Source of the DNA: Onchocerca lupi
Taxonomy: Eukaryota; Nematoda; Chromadorea; Rhabditida; Onchocercidae
Direction of reading: 5' to 3'
Assembly: GCA_028564675.1 (NCBI GenBank)
Contig: JAOVVO010000322.1
Location: 22,443-86,442, forward strand
Length of the DNA stretch: 64,000 bases
Both the position numbers and the translations under genes were made by a program. Below the pieces are notes generated by a model. It ran no database searches. It was given only the letters and a program-made list of their open reading frames with translations, and was not told the DNA's origin. Below are positions 26,341 to 39,665 of the stretch, one piece after another. Positions within the stretch are counted from its first letter, which is position 1, and the number at the start of each line of letters is the position of its first letter.

Positions 26341-29300
26341 ATGAATGGTGGAGCATGCGAAATTGGTTCGGTACCATTTCAAAATGCTACCTGGTTATTT
26401 GCTACCTTATCTAATTTTCATGTCACATATGGCTTGATACATCCGTATATTGCTGTTGTACTTTGTTTTGCCGGTTAGTTAATTTTATTACAATTAAAAT
26501 TTGGAAAAAAAAAGAGAATGAATGAAAGATGATGAAAATATTTTAAAGTTTGATGTGAAAAAATAATGAACATTTATTAAAACTTTCAAAAAAGTAATCA
26601 TGATCAAATGTCAGTTGAAATTTGAATTGAAATTACTGTAAATCAAACATTTTCCATCAAAAATTAATTAAGCATAATAGCTGTCAAAAAAAAAAAAATC
26701 TAAAAATTGATTAGTAATATATTCTATTTTCGTCTAAAAATGAATAAATTAATTTCTGAACGTCGATTTAAATATTTATTTATTTGTTTTGAACAAAAAT
26801 TACGATCAATTAACTTAATTTGAACCGAATGATCAGATGGGACTATAGAGAGATGAAATGAAAGATGAATATAGATTATTGGATAAAATTTATCATATCA
26901 ACATCATTTGTTATAATTTAAAAAGAGTAATTAATTGATTGAACGAAATTTTTGAAGAGTATTTTCAATTTTTTAAATTAATAAACTAGTTATCACAATT
27001 CTGATAACACAATCTTTTCACTGATAAAATTACTAAACTAATGATGAAAAGATAAATTTTGTTGCAAAAATTATTACAACTAATTTTATATTTTTATTGA
27101 AAAAAACAAAACTATTTTTAAGCACTAATTTATTTTTCTAATCCATCCAAGCGTATAATTTGTTAGTATCTCCAATTGTTTTTTTTTGCATCTCTTATTT
27201 AATTTTCAAACAATTTGCATTAATTTCTATTCGTAAAAGTTAGTCCGAAAATATATTCCATTTTTGCATGAAAATTTTCTAAAAAAAAAAAAAAAATGAA
27301 AAAAGGCAAACAAAAAAAGAAAGTTCATATTTTAGGTACAATATTAAATGTTATGACAGTTGCGGTACTAACTCGACCATCGATGATTTCACCGGTAAAT
27401 GTATTACTGTGTTCGGTAGCAATTTGTGATGTACTGGTGATGGCATCATATCTTATCTTTGTTACGCATTTTTTAATCAATGCTGCTAATCGTTGTTTAC
27501 ATACTGATTATAGTTATCTGTGGACTATTTTTACATTAATTCATGCCCATGCATCAGTTATTTTACATTCAACAAGTATATGGCTTACTGTTAGTTATCA
27601 TTATTTTCATTTTCCTAAAGAATAATTTGTAAATTTTTGTTATCAACATTAATAACTAACAATTACATTTGATTTTATTATCACATTAATTGTTAACTAT
27701 TTGAAATTGATAATTTTATGAAATGATATAATTATATTTTGATTTATATAATCGATAGAATAAGAACAGAAGAATCGAATTTCGTACGATCATCAAGCTT
27801 GGAACAAATCTTCTATTAATTGAATTATCTAATTCTCTTTTGTAGCAATTAATTTCACAATACAATATTAAACTTTGATAAATTAATTACAAATGAAAAA
27901 ATTAAGATAATATTCCTAAGGAAAATTGAAGCAGAATCAATTAATAAAATGAAGCAAAAATTAGCAAAGAAAAGAAATATCATTTGTACTTAATCGTTTG
28001 TAAATGAAAAAGGTTTATAATTAGAAATATGAATTGAAATATGTAATAAAAATAAAAATGTTAGAAATCATTCAAATATTAATTTTAATTTATAAATTCA
28101 ATCGAATATAAATATATATTTTTACTTCTAATCATTTAAATTTATATAGGCTTTTAGCTTTAGCAAAAATTTTTTTATCATAAACGGATCTTTTTTTTTT
28201 TTTTTCAAGTAATTAAATTCTGATCTTTGAGCTATATATTAATCAATATTTATTCACGAATTGCTATAATTTAAATTTTCCCTCATTTTTGAAGGTATTG
28301 CTGGCTCAAATTCGTGTCTTAACAATTCGTCGTTCCACGTTGCATCCGTCAACTACAGTTACAATACGTTTTACTGTTTTGCTCAGTATAGCAACATGTA
28401 TCATCATGTCACTATTCAATCTTCCTAATTTTTTAACTTTTAAGGTATGTTAATTTTCAAAATTTTGTTTCATATTAAATTAGAAATCTGACGAGTATCG
28501 TTTCCACAAAATTTCAAATAATGGCTAATTTAAAGTTGCTTTGAACGATTAACATTTTTACGAAAATTTTTTTAATTCGAAGCGATTCTAACGTGCAAAT
28601 CGATTGTCTAAATTTGGTATAAAGGCAAAAAAAAAAAAAAAACTAATCGAAACAATCTAGTAGTTGGTTTTCTTTGAAATTTCTCTCAGAATAGCTGGAA
28701 AACGTAATGAAGCTGTTATATTCGGTAAAGCAGCGAATAATTAGAGGAATTGTGGGACGAAACGTCTTCAATCTATTCTCAAACTTTCAATGAGTATGAC
28801 GTCTTGCTTGCTTGAATGAAGCGTAAACATCGAATGTATGTTCCACGTACGCCATTTTTGATAAGCAGAATTGACGTTGTGGGATGAATTAGAAGTTGAG
28901 TTAAAGTACAACTCGAACAAACCAATCATATCATTGATGATGATGGTTTTTCATCACAAAGCAAGATTTCAATAAATTAAAAATTAAAGTTTTACAGGTT
29001 GTAAGGACATCACCCGAGTTATTTCTTCCATGCTTAGTGAAATATTCAAAGAATTCATCATTATCACTATCGATTGATAACGACAAGTTCGATGATGATT
29101 ATTCTCAGCAAAATTTTGAATATATTGATAATAGTGATGAAGAATATCCCGTTTATATGCTTGTCGCATCACAAGGAAATTGTATGAAGCTCAAGGTATT
29201 TTATTTCTTTTTATATCAATCAAGCAGATAAATTTTGATTATTTGAATGAAATTAATTATTCTGGAATGAATTTCGGAACTTTATTGCCTCCCACAATGA

Positions 29301-32300
29301 AGAATGAAAAGTGGACGAGGATGATATTTTTATTGCAAATTTATAATGAAAATTAAATTGCACCATAGCTTTAATTGTACTGCGAGCTTTTTATTACCAT
29401 CATGAAATTGAAATTGAAGTAATTGTTTTATTGATCATCTATCCCTTAAATGATTAAAGAGTCTTTTTAAGTGTAATGAAACTCTAAAATTAGAAATTTA
29501 CGAGCTGAATGGTTTTTTTTTTTTTTTTTTTTTAAATAAGCGAAAATGTTTTTTTTCCCTTTTTGAAATTCCTGTATCAAAATTGAATTATATTACGAGA
29601 TAAAAAAAATACCATAATACTAAAATGAATTTAATCATTTATGGAATTAATTCATGAATATAATTAACGATTGTGAAGTCTAGATCATTAATAGTTAGAT
29701 GTTATTATTGCAAAGATTAAAGAGAAAATTTCAAATACATATTATAATTCATGCAAATCATTTTGATACTTTTTTGCAAAATCAAATTTTAACTATTCAA
29801 ATTTGAAAATATTTAAATTTGAGAAAGTTCAAATTTAATTAACTCTGAATAAGTATTTTTGAATTAATAAGTTTTTATTTTCTGAATGAAAGATATTTTT
29901 TCATATGCTATTTCAGTTAGCATTTTGGTCAAATGGAATACTTTTCAAAGTAGTACCATGTTTGCTATTAACTGTATCAATTATTGTATTAGTCAAAGTG
30001 ATCGCCGATTTATCAAATCAAAGGCGAACTCTTGCGCAGGTTTTTCACGATTTCTTTTGTATTTTTTAAAAAAATAGTAATTGGTTTTAATATGTGATAT
30101 CTTATTTGTAATGTATAAAGTTTTTTTTTTAAAAATAAAATGAAATTTCAAGGACATTCTATCAATTGATTAGAATATTATTCTTTTACATTTTGTTTTT
30201 TCAAATATTTTATTTTTCAATGATTGAATGTTTGAACGTCATTGTAAGGGCCTTAAATAATTAAAGCAAATCATAACTCAGTAGTTAAATAATCACATAG
30301 ATGATAATGTCTTAGATATTCACTTAAAAATGGGTAATCATTTAGATTTTACAATTCAATACTCTAATTAGTGAGCCAATTGAGCCTTGCTTAGCCTATT
30401 TTTTTTTCTGGCTAAGCAAAAAAAAAAAAAAACACATTGCATTCCTGACTTTGCAAAAAACATAGATGGAGGAAAGATTTGTTATTGATATTATCAATAA
30501 ATAAGATATATTTTATAGTTCTCATAAACTAATTCTTCAACTAGTGTGCAATATGTTTGAAATTGCAAAGCTAATTTCAAAACTTTTTGAATTGAATGAT
30601 AGTAATGATGCAAATGGAACAGCACTGCCACTTCTTTTAAAATTCAATTATCTTGTACACATATTCTTCTTTTTTTTTTTTTTTTTTTTTTTGTTCACAA
30701 ACTTTTCTTTAAATCAGCATGAAGTGAAGAAGAAGAAGAAAGGAAAAAACAGCTCCTCATAAAGTCTTTTTCTTTTTTTTTTTTTTTTTCATTCCTGTTC
30801 CAATGGATTAGAAAGTTTAAGAGTTGAAAACTTCCGTTTTGCAAAATTTTATCTTTTTCTTTACTGAATGTCAATAAGTAGTATCTATGTTATTTCGAGG
30901 AATTAATCATGAAATATAAAGATATGTAAACATTAAAATAGATATAAATAGATGCTGAAAAAGATAAATATTCATGAATTAGCAAGAATTAAAAATTGTT
31001 GGATTTTCAAAGTAAATGCATTCCATCATTGTTCATAACATAGATATTTATATCAAGTATGTATTAATTTTATTAAATTATTTCAAATCTTTCCGATAAA
31101 TTTTATTGCATAAATATCTTTCTCATTCGATCAATTTCGCTTCGCTGATCAAAGTTATATTTGATTATGTATTAGCAATGAATGATATAGAATATTTATC
31201 ACTGGAGAAAGAAAGATGGCATCATAGAAAATATTCAAATTCAATATGAAATTGATCGGATGAGAAAGATATTTTTTGCAATAAAGTTTATTCAAAAGAT
31301 TTTAAATAATTCATTAAATTAATACATAATTGATACCAATTCTATGGTTACCATTAAATTCAATTCCTTACTAATTTATGTTTATTAATTAGCAAAAACA
31401 ATTTAATAGTTGATGAAGCGAAAGGTACCGAAAGATCATACAACACCAATGCTTGTCGCAGTCTTATCAATATTTCTGATTACGGAATTACCACAAGGTG
31501 TTATGAATGTATTGACGGGCATTTTTACTGGTGACACTTTTCATCAAAAAGTAAGCAATCTATTTTTGTCAAAATTTCTTATTTTTTATTTAAAATCCAT
31601 TTAAATATATCTATTAAATATAATAGTGAAAAGGGAGAAACTTTCTTAAGAAATATTTATGCATGCAACATTTAGTATTACTTCTAGGAAACAAGTAATG
31701 TCAAGAAATTGGAATAATTTCAACGATTTAAAACTTTTAATATTTTTTGATCTTTTTTTTTTTATATTTTTCTATGCATTTTTTTGCATAGGTTACTTGT
31801 GAATTATGGTAAGATTATAAAGAATAATGAAGTGTTTATCTATTTGAATTACAGGTTTATTTACCGCTTGGTGATTTTATGGATCTTTTATCATTAATCA
31901 ATTCAGCTGTTAATTTTCTAATATATTGCATTATGAATAAACGTTTTCGTATTACTTTCCTTCAATTGTTTTGCGATTTTTGTCCAAATCGAAAGCTTTC
32001 AAGGTATAAATTGGCAGTCAAAAATGTGCATTATGAGGCCTAAGCCTAATTTATAATTATAAATTATGTATATAAAATTCGAATTATTAAAAAAGTTTTA
32101 GCACAAATTGCTACGTTGAATTTTAAGCATTCAAATCGTAAATATTTCTAAAAATATGAAAGTTTAATGTCCTTAACTCTTCCGAATAGAAAACTAGATA
32201 AGATTTATGAATTTATAAATTAAAAAAGTTTAGAATAGTAGAAGATTACAGTCGTGTGGAGTATGCTTATGAATCGTCAAGGCAGCCTAATCGAAGTGCC

Positions 32301-33151
32301 GATATAAGTCGAACCGAGCAGGTTTAATTTATTTAAAAGAGTTGAAAAAATGATTCTCAGAAAAAAAAAAGCAAAAGAAAAAATTTAGAAAAATATTCGA
32401 AATTCGAGAAGAATTGGTATTGATAGAAATTAAATAGAGAAATGAATATTATTTTCCATTTAGATTAAATCGAATGCCAAGTTTATTTGTTGATCAGTGA
32501 TAAAATAAAAAAAAAAAGCGACTTGATAATTTCACAGAGATTAAGCAATAAGGAGTTAAAATATTGAAATTTAAATATAGAATTGTTAAGTGAATAAATA
32601 AATTAATAAATGAATAAAAGATGAAATGAATTAGATTTCTTTTTTCAGCTAATGCTAACATCACATCATCGACCAAGTTCTGTATCAGTTTTTACCAATT
32701 TATCATCAACACGAGAAGAGCAATTAAAGAATCAAAGGAAATTTATTGGTAATTTATTGACTGTTGAGGATAATCATTATCGAAGAATGACTATTCTTGC
32801 TAAACAGGTAAGTCTTATTTTATTTAAATTGGCTAATTATTTAGCATATTTGCTTATTTTAATTCCAAGATTGTCTCATTTATCGTATTAATTTACTTTT
32901 TTGTACTTCTGAAGTAAAAAATTACTTTATTTCTGAAATCTTTACTTCTGAAGAAAATATTGAAATATAATAGGAAAGTTTATATAAGTAAAGTGAATAA
33001 ATAATAAGGATGTGTAGAATACTTTTATGATATTGATTTTCTTTTAGCATATTTAATTTAGTGGTAGAAACATTTGACCTTAATTTCATATCATTCATTA
33101 CAGGATGAGAGTAAAAAAACTTGCAATCATATCATTAAAACATCGTTTTGA
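26341..33151 (+). CDS. DMSR/FMRFamide-like peptide G protein-coupled receptor
   Basis: Ten exons: 26341-26473, 27336-27589, 28295-28444, 28998-29195, 29917-30039, 31410-31550, 31855-32003, 32252-32321, 32649-32807, 33104-33151. Phases close to 474 residues. Seven hydrophobic segments are visible at about 33-57, 70-95, 112-133, 155-175, 247-275, 301-325 and 340-362. An N-glycosylation site (NATW) lies in the short N-terminus. TM6 carries TELPQG and TM7 ends NFLIY, both typical of nematode DMSR/myosuppressin-type receptors, which bind FMRFamide-like neuropeptides and couple to G proteins (family knowledge). The DRY position reads QIR. Extracellular loop 2 is long and acidic (about 180-245). An in-frame TGA two codons before the ATG supports the start. 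The exact ligand and subfamily cannot be read from the sequence. Confidence 0.8.
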
Positions 33152-35345
33152 TACGAAAAAAGGTGGAGAAAATCGATAATTTATAATCATATCACTCTTA
33201 TCATCACTGGCCATATGATAAGATGATATATTATTTATACATACCTCAACGATTTCATACTTGAATGAAATTAATTTCCCTAATTTTGATGTTTATCGCA
33301 TAAAGTTTGCAACCAAATCATATTTGTAACAGTGATCATATAATGCCTGATAATATAATTTGTTGTTTTCAATTTTTTTTTTCTGATTTTTCAAGCCTGT
33401 TTTTAGCAAATTCGTTTTATCTGAAATGATTGAAGAATACAACAAACAATTCTCGAGTATTATATCTCAGGAAAAATAATTAATAAATAGTAATGGATCG
33501 GTGATGAAATGATTAAAGACAATTCGCTATATGCGAGAAATGAAGATAATTAATTAATTTTTCATGTTGCAATCAGTGCATTCAAGATTCTAACCTAAAT
33601 CTTTGGATACATTTTGCAACACCTGCAATAGCAAATTATAGTCTTGTTTATCCTTCAAAATAATCAAAGTTTCTCGCTCTTTCAAGAATTACTGCAAAAT
33701 TTCTATGTTTCTTCATTTTGCAATAAAAAGATCAAAAATTGCATCGTCAAGACCAAAAATTAAAAAACAAAAATCACAGATCGGAATAATCTAACTGATA
33801 AGTGCTTGATAAAGTAAATCCTTGAGAAAGCTACATTTATATTCTTAGGATTGAATGGAAAAATAAGATGACAAGATCATTTTAATTAAATAGGCGAAAA
33901 AAAAAAAACAAAAAAAAACAAGTCTCCAAACAGTTTATATGAAATATCAGTCGAGAAAATTCCTGAACTGAGAAAACTCTAGATACTCAAATCATAATTT
34001 CAATAAAAAATTCCATTTCAATACTTTTGCATTTCTTTATCCATTTCCTATAGCTACATTTTATGAAAGATTTTCTAAGCATTAAACAATTGATGACAAA
34101 GGTCAAATTTCCAAAGCAATCAAACCAATTGATGACAAAGGTTAATTTGGCCATAAAAATTTTAAGCCAAGCAGTTACGCTTATTTACATATATCTCATA
34201 TGTTGAATGCTTTCTATCTATTGTTGTCGCCATTACAGAAAATGAAAAAATCTACTCTTTGTATTTTTAGATCATTTATCATTTTCATAAGCAATCAAAG
34301 TTGCTGATAAGAAGCGCAGGTGATCTTCCGCAGGCAAACTTTCCAAAAATTTATCTTCTAAAAACCCGAGATATCCTAGACGAATTCAAGTCCAAAATTC
34401 ATTAATGTTTTTCAAAATAAAAACATTTCTTCATCCAGATAATCATCATTCTGAAGCATTTTCTGAAGCTCAAACCCATCCACAATTTGATGGAGCAATG
34501 GTAAAGTACTCAGTATATTACGCCTATAAGAGCAGGTTCAATTTCGCGCCTGTGAACTGAAATTAAGAAAGACAAGCATATAACTGAGATGACCTGATGT
34601 GGAATACATAATATTCTGAGGCGCCTATATTTTCAACATCAAAGAAATTCCAAAATCTGAATTCCACAGAGAGAGATATAAATAATGAACATTCTCGTAA
34701 AATAGTTTGATAAATTGTTTTAAAAAAAGTTCAATTATTTATAGAGGTCGTTATTTGGGTGGAAATAGACATATTATTTCGAAAAATTAAAAAAAGATGA
34801 TGACAACTTTTTCAAAATTTCTATCAAATTTTTTGATTTATTCCATCCAGATTATTTTTTCACATCACACAAGATAAGAAGACAGATTCAGCAAATGTGA
34901 AATTCGTCACATGATAAATCGCAACAGTAATAGTTTATTCATAAAATAATATAGCATTTATATTTTCGAAGACTAAGACTAGTATTTAGGGAAAAAATTC
35001 TGGGAGTCAAAATATGATACCTAATACAACAATTAGCAAAATAAACCATACATTAAAGTTTTGTTAATGTAAAAATCAAATTCTTTCAAATTCTCATTCA
35101 TCTTTGATATTTGCTGTTCACGTCAAGTGATTGTAAACCTTTGTCTTTCTATATTTCATATTCACCTGTACATGAATCACCTGATGCTAATGCATGCCTA
35201 AAAAGCTTTTTTTCTTTTTTTTTTTCAGATAACTATAGATTTTGTAAACAGTGATAATAATTTACAATAATAATTGACGCAATCATAGAAGGAAAAACTG
35301 AACAATAAGATATATTCTTATACAATTTGAAAATTGAAATAAAAA
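33152..35345. other. intergenic region between convergent GPCR and LDHD genes
   Basis: Mostly AT-rich, without a supported gene. It contains a short direct repeat (AATTGATGACAAAGGT at about 34090 and 34123) and, near its end, a decayed copy of part of the LDHD terminal exon (see 35155-35285). It must hold the 3' ends of both convergent transcripts. Confidence 0.7.
35155..35285 (-). pseudogene. decayed partial copy of the LDHD last exon and its intron
   Basis: About 35155-35205 matches 35475-35525, where the LDHD terminal exon begins. The shared core is CACCTGATGCTAAT with CTGTACATGAA before it. The match continues into the flanking intron through a poly-T tract, TTTCAGATAA and ATAGATT. The copy lies about 320 bp downstream of the real exon and past the gene's stop codon. 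Substitutions and a longer T-run show it is not under the same constraint. Confidence 0.75.
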
Positions 35346-38300
35346 TTAACTTTTCGAGAACATTTCGTTCGGGTTCATGATCCCCTTTGGATCAAAAGCT
35401 TTCTTGATAGCAATCATCGAGTTTACTGCTACCTTACCACATTCACTTTCCAAATAATTTCTTTTACTAATTCCAATTCCATGTTCACCTGTACATGAAC
35501 CACCTGATGCTAATACACGCCTAAAATTAGTTTTTTTTTTCAGATAATCATAGATTAAGCGACAATGATAATAATTCACATCAATAATTAATGCCCCATT
35601 ATACCTGTTATTTAGTAACTTAATTTCCACTTTTTTTACTAAGGTAAAGCATTTGAAGCAAAATTGCACTCCTTAAAGACGCGAAATATATCATCGCCAC
35701 ACAAATTTCATGAAAAATTTAAAATTTACTATAAACTAAAATAATCATTTGTTGCTATTAGATCATATCTTCACAACTTGTTTAAAAAAATTACAAAATA
35801 TATAAAGTATAATAAATTCTTTAAAATAATACTTGATAATTTGATCTGCCAATTCCTGAATGATTTTCATCTCTTCTTGGTTTGATTCGTCAACTAGAAA
35901 GATGCAGTGGAAGCAGCCATCACCAATGTGACCTACTACTGCTCCTGAAACAGAGAATCAAAAATAAACTGGAAAATGAAAGTAGACAAGCATTAAAATG
36001 GCATTGCATTGTCTTCAATCACAAAATCACTTTAATAAGAAAGAAGAAATAAATTGAAAATTTAATTTATTCGAATGAAACTTCAGTAATATAATAATAG
36101 GAGGAAACCAAGATCACCGAAATCATCCAAAGTCAAAAACTCTTAATATCTTTTCGTGTTATACAAAACAGGAGAGCTTTTTCAACAATTCTAACTTTTT
36201 GCTGTTCTGTTCTATCAGAATAAAGAGTAAAATGAAATATAATAATATGAAAAGCTTGTCATTCAACATCATCATTAAGAACAATGTAAGTTCAATTAAA
36301 AAAAAAACCGAACCAAAAATGCCAGATTCGTCAATTTCTTTCCTCGTCTCCGCGACAGCTTTAGCCAATGCAGACGTCGGTAAAGACAAGTGTATTGTAA
36401 GACCCTGAAATAAATTATCAAAATGAAACATTTTGATAGAATCCTAGAAATTTAATTTAACTAAAGCATATTCTACATATGAAAGTTGATCGTTAATCCT
36501 AACATGATCTAAATTGATTTTGCCTTATCTTCTCTATACAAAAAAAAAAAAAAAAAAAACTGATCACTTGCAGTGCACACTTGCATTCTTAAAATATGCA
36601 ATATTAATATATACCATTACTTTTACTCATAATTCAATGTTTATTGAAGATTTCTGCGTTTTATTGGATTTTTTGAAGCCAAAACTAATGCAAATACTAA
36701 GCAAATTATAAACAGCAAGCACATTGAGCAATTTATAAACAGCAAAATGATAAATTCAATGAATTTTCAACTTTGATTTTTTCACGGTAGATTTTTAAAC
36801 TTCATAATTCAAACTTGAAAATGGAACAAAAAGATATATGAACTTACCTTAACATTATCTTTTTGTGATAAAATAGCATAATAAGCAGAATGAAAAGAAA
36901 CCCAAAGTTTCTTCTGCTCTTCAGGCGCATGGCACCATATGAACTCTCTTCCATCATTGCTAGCAAATATTTCGCCTATTAAAAAAACAGCATCATTCTT
37001 TCACATATCTCATAATCATTAAAAGTTAATCAACTAAACTACTTCCATGAGTGATCACTCATGGCGAGTGGCCTTCTCTGACTACTTCTTAGAGATGCGA
37101 CTTTTCAATTTAAAAGTTTATAGCATCATTACTACATGACCCATTACAGCAATAAAATGTAGGTAAGTGTTAATTATAAATTATGAGAAGTTGAACTTAT
37201 TTTCATAAAAAAAGTGACAAATCGCTGATGAAGAGAAGTTGAAATAAAAGATCGATTAAAAGAATTACCAACAAGGCTCGCCTGTTCAGCTACTTCTGCT
37301 TCAGAATTACCATGGAATTCCAAGAAAAGAGTAGGTGATTCAGCAAGTGTTAATTTACTATAACGATTACATGCAGCCACTGTAGCAGCATCTAAGAATT
37401 CTGCAAGGTTTCATAAGATCATACTAAAATCTCATTAATCGTGAAATGCCTACAACAGATAAAATTGAAAATATGAAATAGAAAATTTCTGGAAAGCAAA
37501 AGCTGTTGTTAGCGACCCAAACAGGAGGCAACTCAACAATTTCACCCTTCTCCGATGATAAAAAATTTAGAACCAAACCAGTATAAACTCTAAAAGAATT
37601 AAATGATGAAATTTGATAAGTTAATAAAGTACCTATTTTTGCAACTGGTACAGAACATTGCAATGTGGCAACGACCGCTTGAATAGCTTTGTCTACTGTT
37701 TGAAATGGGCAAATTGCAACACTACACACTGACGGTCTAGCATATAATCGTACCGCTGCTTGCGTTATCACTCCCAGCGTACCTTTAGAGCCCACGAAAA
37801 GTTTTGTCAAGTTATAACCTGCCGATTTCCTGATGATTATTTTTTTTATGACCTATACAAAGTAATCTTTATTAAATCCGATCATTACAATAACCATATG
37901 TATCCTTTATGATAATAATGTCCAAAATGTAAGCTTCGCAAATGTATTATTATTTTACTTTTCATAAGATTTGAAAAACCAATATTTTTATATTATAAAG
38001 ATATTAATATGTGAACTGCTACAATAAAATGAAATAGTTGAGCAAATAAATTCTTATTCCAAAAATCACCACAAAACAAAGAAGAATAAAACTTACCTTG
38101 GCCGTCTACCTTTTCCAGCAGTGTACAATACGTCGCCATTGGGCAGAACAACCTGTGATAACATCAACTTGACATCAGTATTGAAAAAAAAATTCATTTT
38201 AATTGATAAAAGAAATGGAATCGAAATACCTCCAAGTTCAAAACATTTTGCACCATAGTACCATACCGCAGTGTATTTGTACCAGTTGCATTCGTAGCAG

Positions 38301-39665
38301 CCATACCACAAATGGACGCATTGGCACCTGGATCTGCAATTGTAGTGCTCATTTCAAAACTCGTTCCAAAAAACTTATTACTGATTCTTCTCTAAATTTA
38401 ATAGTTCGAACACTTAAAGTGTAAGAAATACCTCCAGGAAACCAAAGACCTGTCGCATGTAGGTTGTGGTTCAGTGTCTCAAGAGTTACACCCGGTTCAA
38501 CAGTACAATGGAAATCACTCGTGTTTACTTCCACGATCTTATCCATTGACATCAAATCGATAAATACGCCTCCCTGGGAAACCCAAATAACTAAACAGAA
38601 AAACAGAAAAAAAAAAACTTAATCTTTTATAGTTAATTTGAGATAATGAACTCAATTAAAATACTCCGAAGAAAGTAAGGAAAAGCCAAATATTGCAAAT
38701 GAAATAAACCTCAAACGTGCTGAGAAAACCCTCTAAACCAGTGGTTGCACTGAATGGTATCACTGGAATACTACTCTCATTACACATCTTCAACACAGAA
38801 CTAACTTGTCCAACATTTTTAGGCAGCACAACTACATCCGGATTTCCACCCCTGAAATCCGTCATAAAATATATATAAATTGCGATATTGATAAAGATAA
38901 TTTCATTTAAGGAAAATAAAATGAAACATTCCGTGAATAAAGATGAATTTTATAATATTAAAAACTATTGCTAAAGATTAAAGTCCTAATCGTAGATGTC
39001 AAAGAATCAAATTTACAGTTAAACTATGGCTTGCTATAAATATAAGATAAAATCTGGAACATCCGAAGAAAAGAATCTTAAATTTAAACTTCAAATAAAT
39101 CTCTTGAATTGTGGAAACAAAGAAACGAAAAATTTGACAACCAAAACTACATTTGTGAAAAGCAAGGAAGCATTTGATAACGTACATGAGACGTCTCTGA
39201 TTATCAGAATTTTCACTCGTTTCTCCAGTAGTTATTTTAACAGCTTCCTTACCCAAAACACGCTCTAATTGTGAAATGAAGGGCTGACTTACCTGGAATA
39301 ATAATATAAATATCTAGCTATAAACTTTCGAAGTGAAGTTCTAAACCTTGGACTACTAGCTTTGTTACAACTTGCTGAAATTTCAAGTATTCAATTTGTT
39401 TACCTAATTTTCATCAGTAATAAAACATACAATCTCTAAAGCTTTACTTCGTTATCAAGAACAAATATCGAACAGTCCCCTCAAATTAAAATTACTTATT
39501 TTTCAATTCCTTCTTAATTTTATTGAAAACAAAGTAGCAAAACTATTTCGAATTATGGAAAAACAATTTTTTTATATTGAAAATAGAATACAACTTACTT
39601 TTCCGAAAAAATATTAACTCAAAATGAAAAATTACCTTGCTCAATAAGCGACGACTCAGCAGCAT
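35346..39665 (-). CDS. LDHD: D-lactate dehydrogenase (cytochrome), mitochondrial
   Basis: Twelve exons on the minus strand: 39665-39636, 39292-39186, 38851-38710, 38573-38432, 38333-38230, 38152-38097, 37829-37633, 37400-37269, 36975-36848, 36404-36314, 35944-35833, 35520-35346. Phases close to 471 residues. The first exon gives a short basic leader (MLLSRRLLSK) that fits a mitochondrial presequence. An FAD-binding PCMH domain follows (about 45-220; WFPGDPGANAS, GTNTLRYGT, GSKGTLGVIT). The FAD-oxidase C-terminal domain has metal-site motifs GHIGDGCFH (381-389) and TGEHGIG (424-430). The enzyme oxidises D-lactate to pyruvate, passing electrons to cytochrome c (family knowledge). The usual PFGTGTGLEGG loop reads PFSATTGLEGF. 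The exon 2/3 join and the 10-codon first exon are the least certain parts. Confidence 0.9.
37045..37064. repeat. perfect 20-bp palindrome in an LDHD intron
   Basis: CCATGAGTGATCACTCATGG equals its own reverse complement. It contains AP-1-like TGAGTGA/TCACTCA halves and lies in the intron between exons 8 and 9. Confidence 0.9.

Noticed and set aside
30544..30762. 72-codon plus-strand open frame inside the GPCR intron
   Set aside because: The flanking exons (30039 and 31410) already join in phase 0 with a normal loop 3. The frame also contains a poly-T-coded Phe run.
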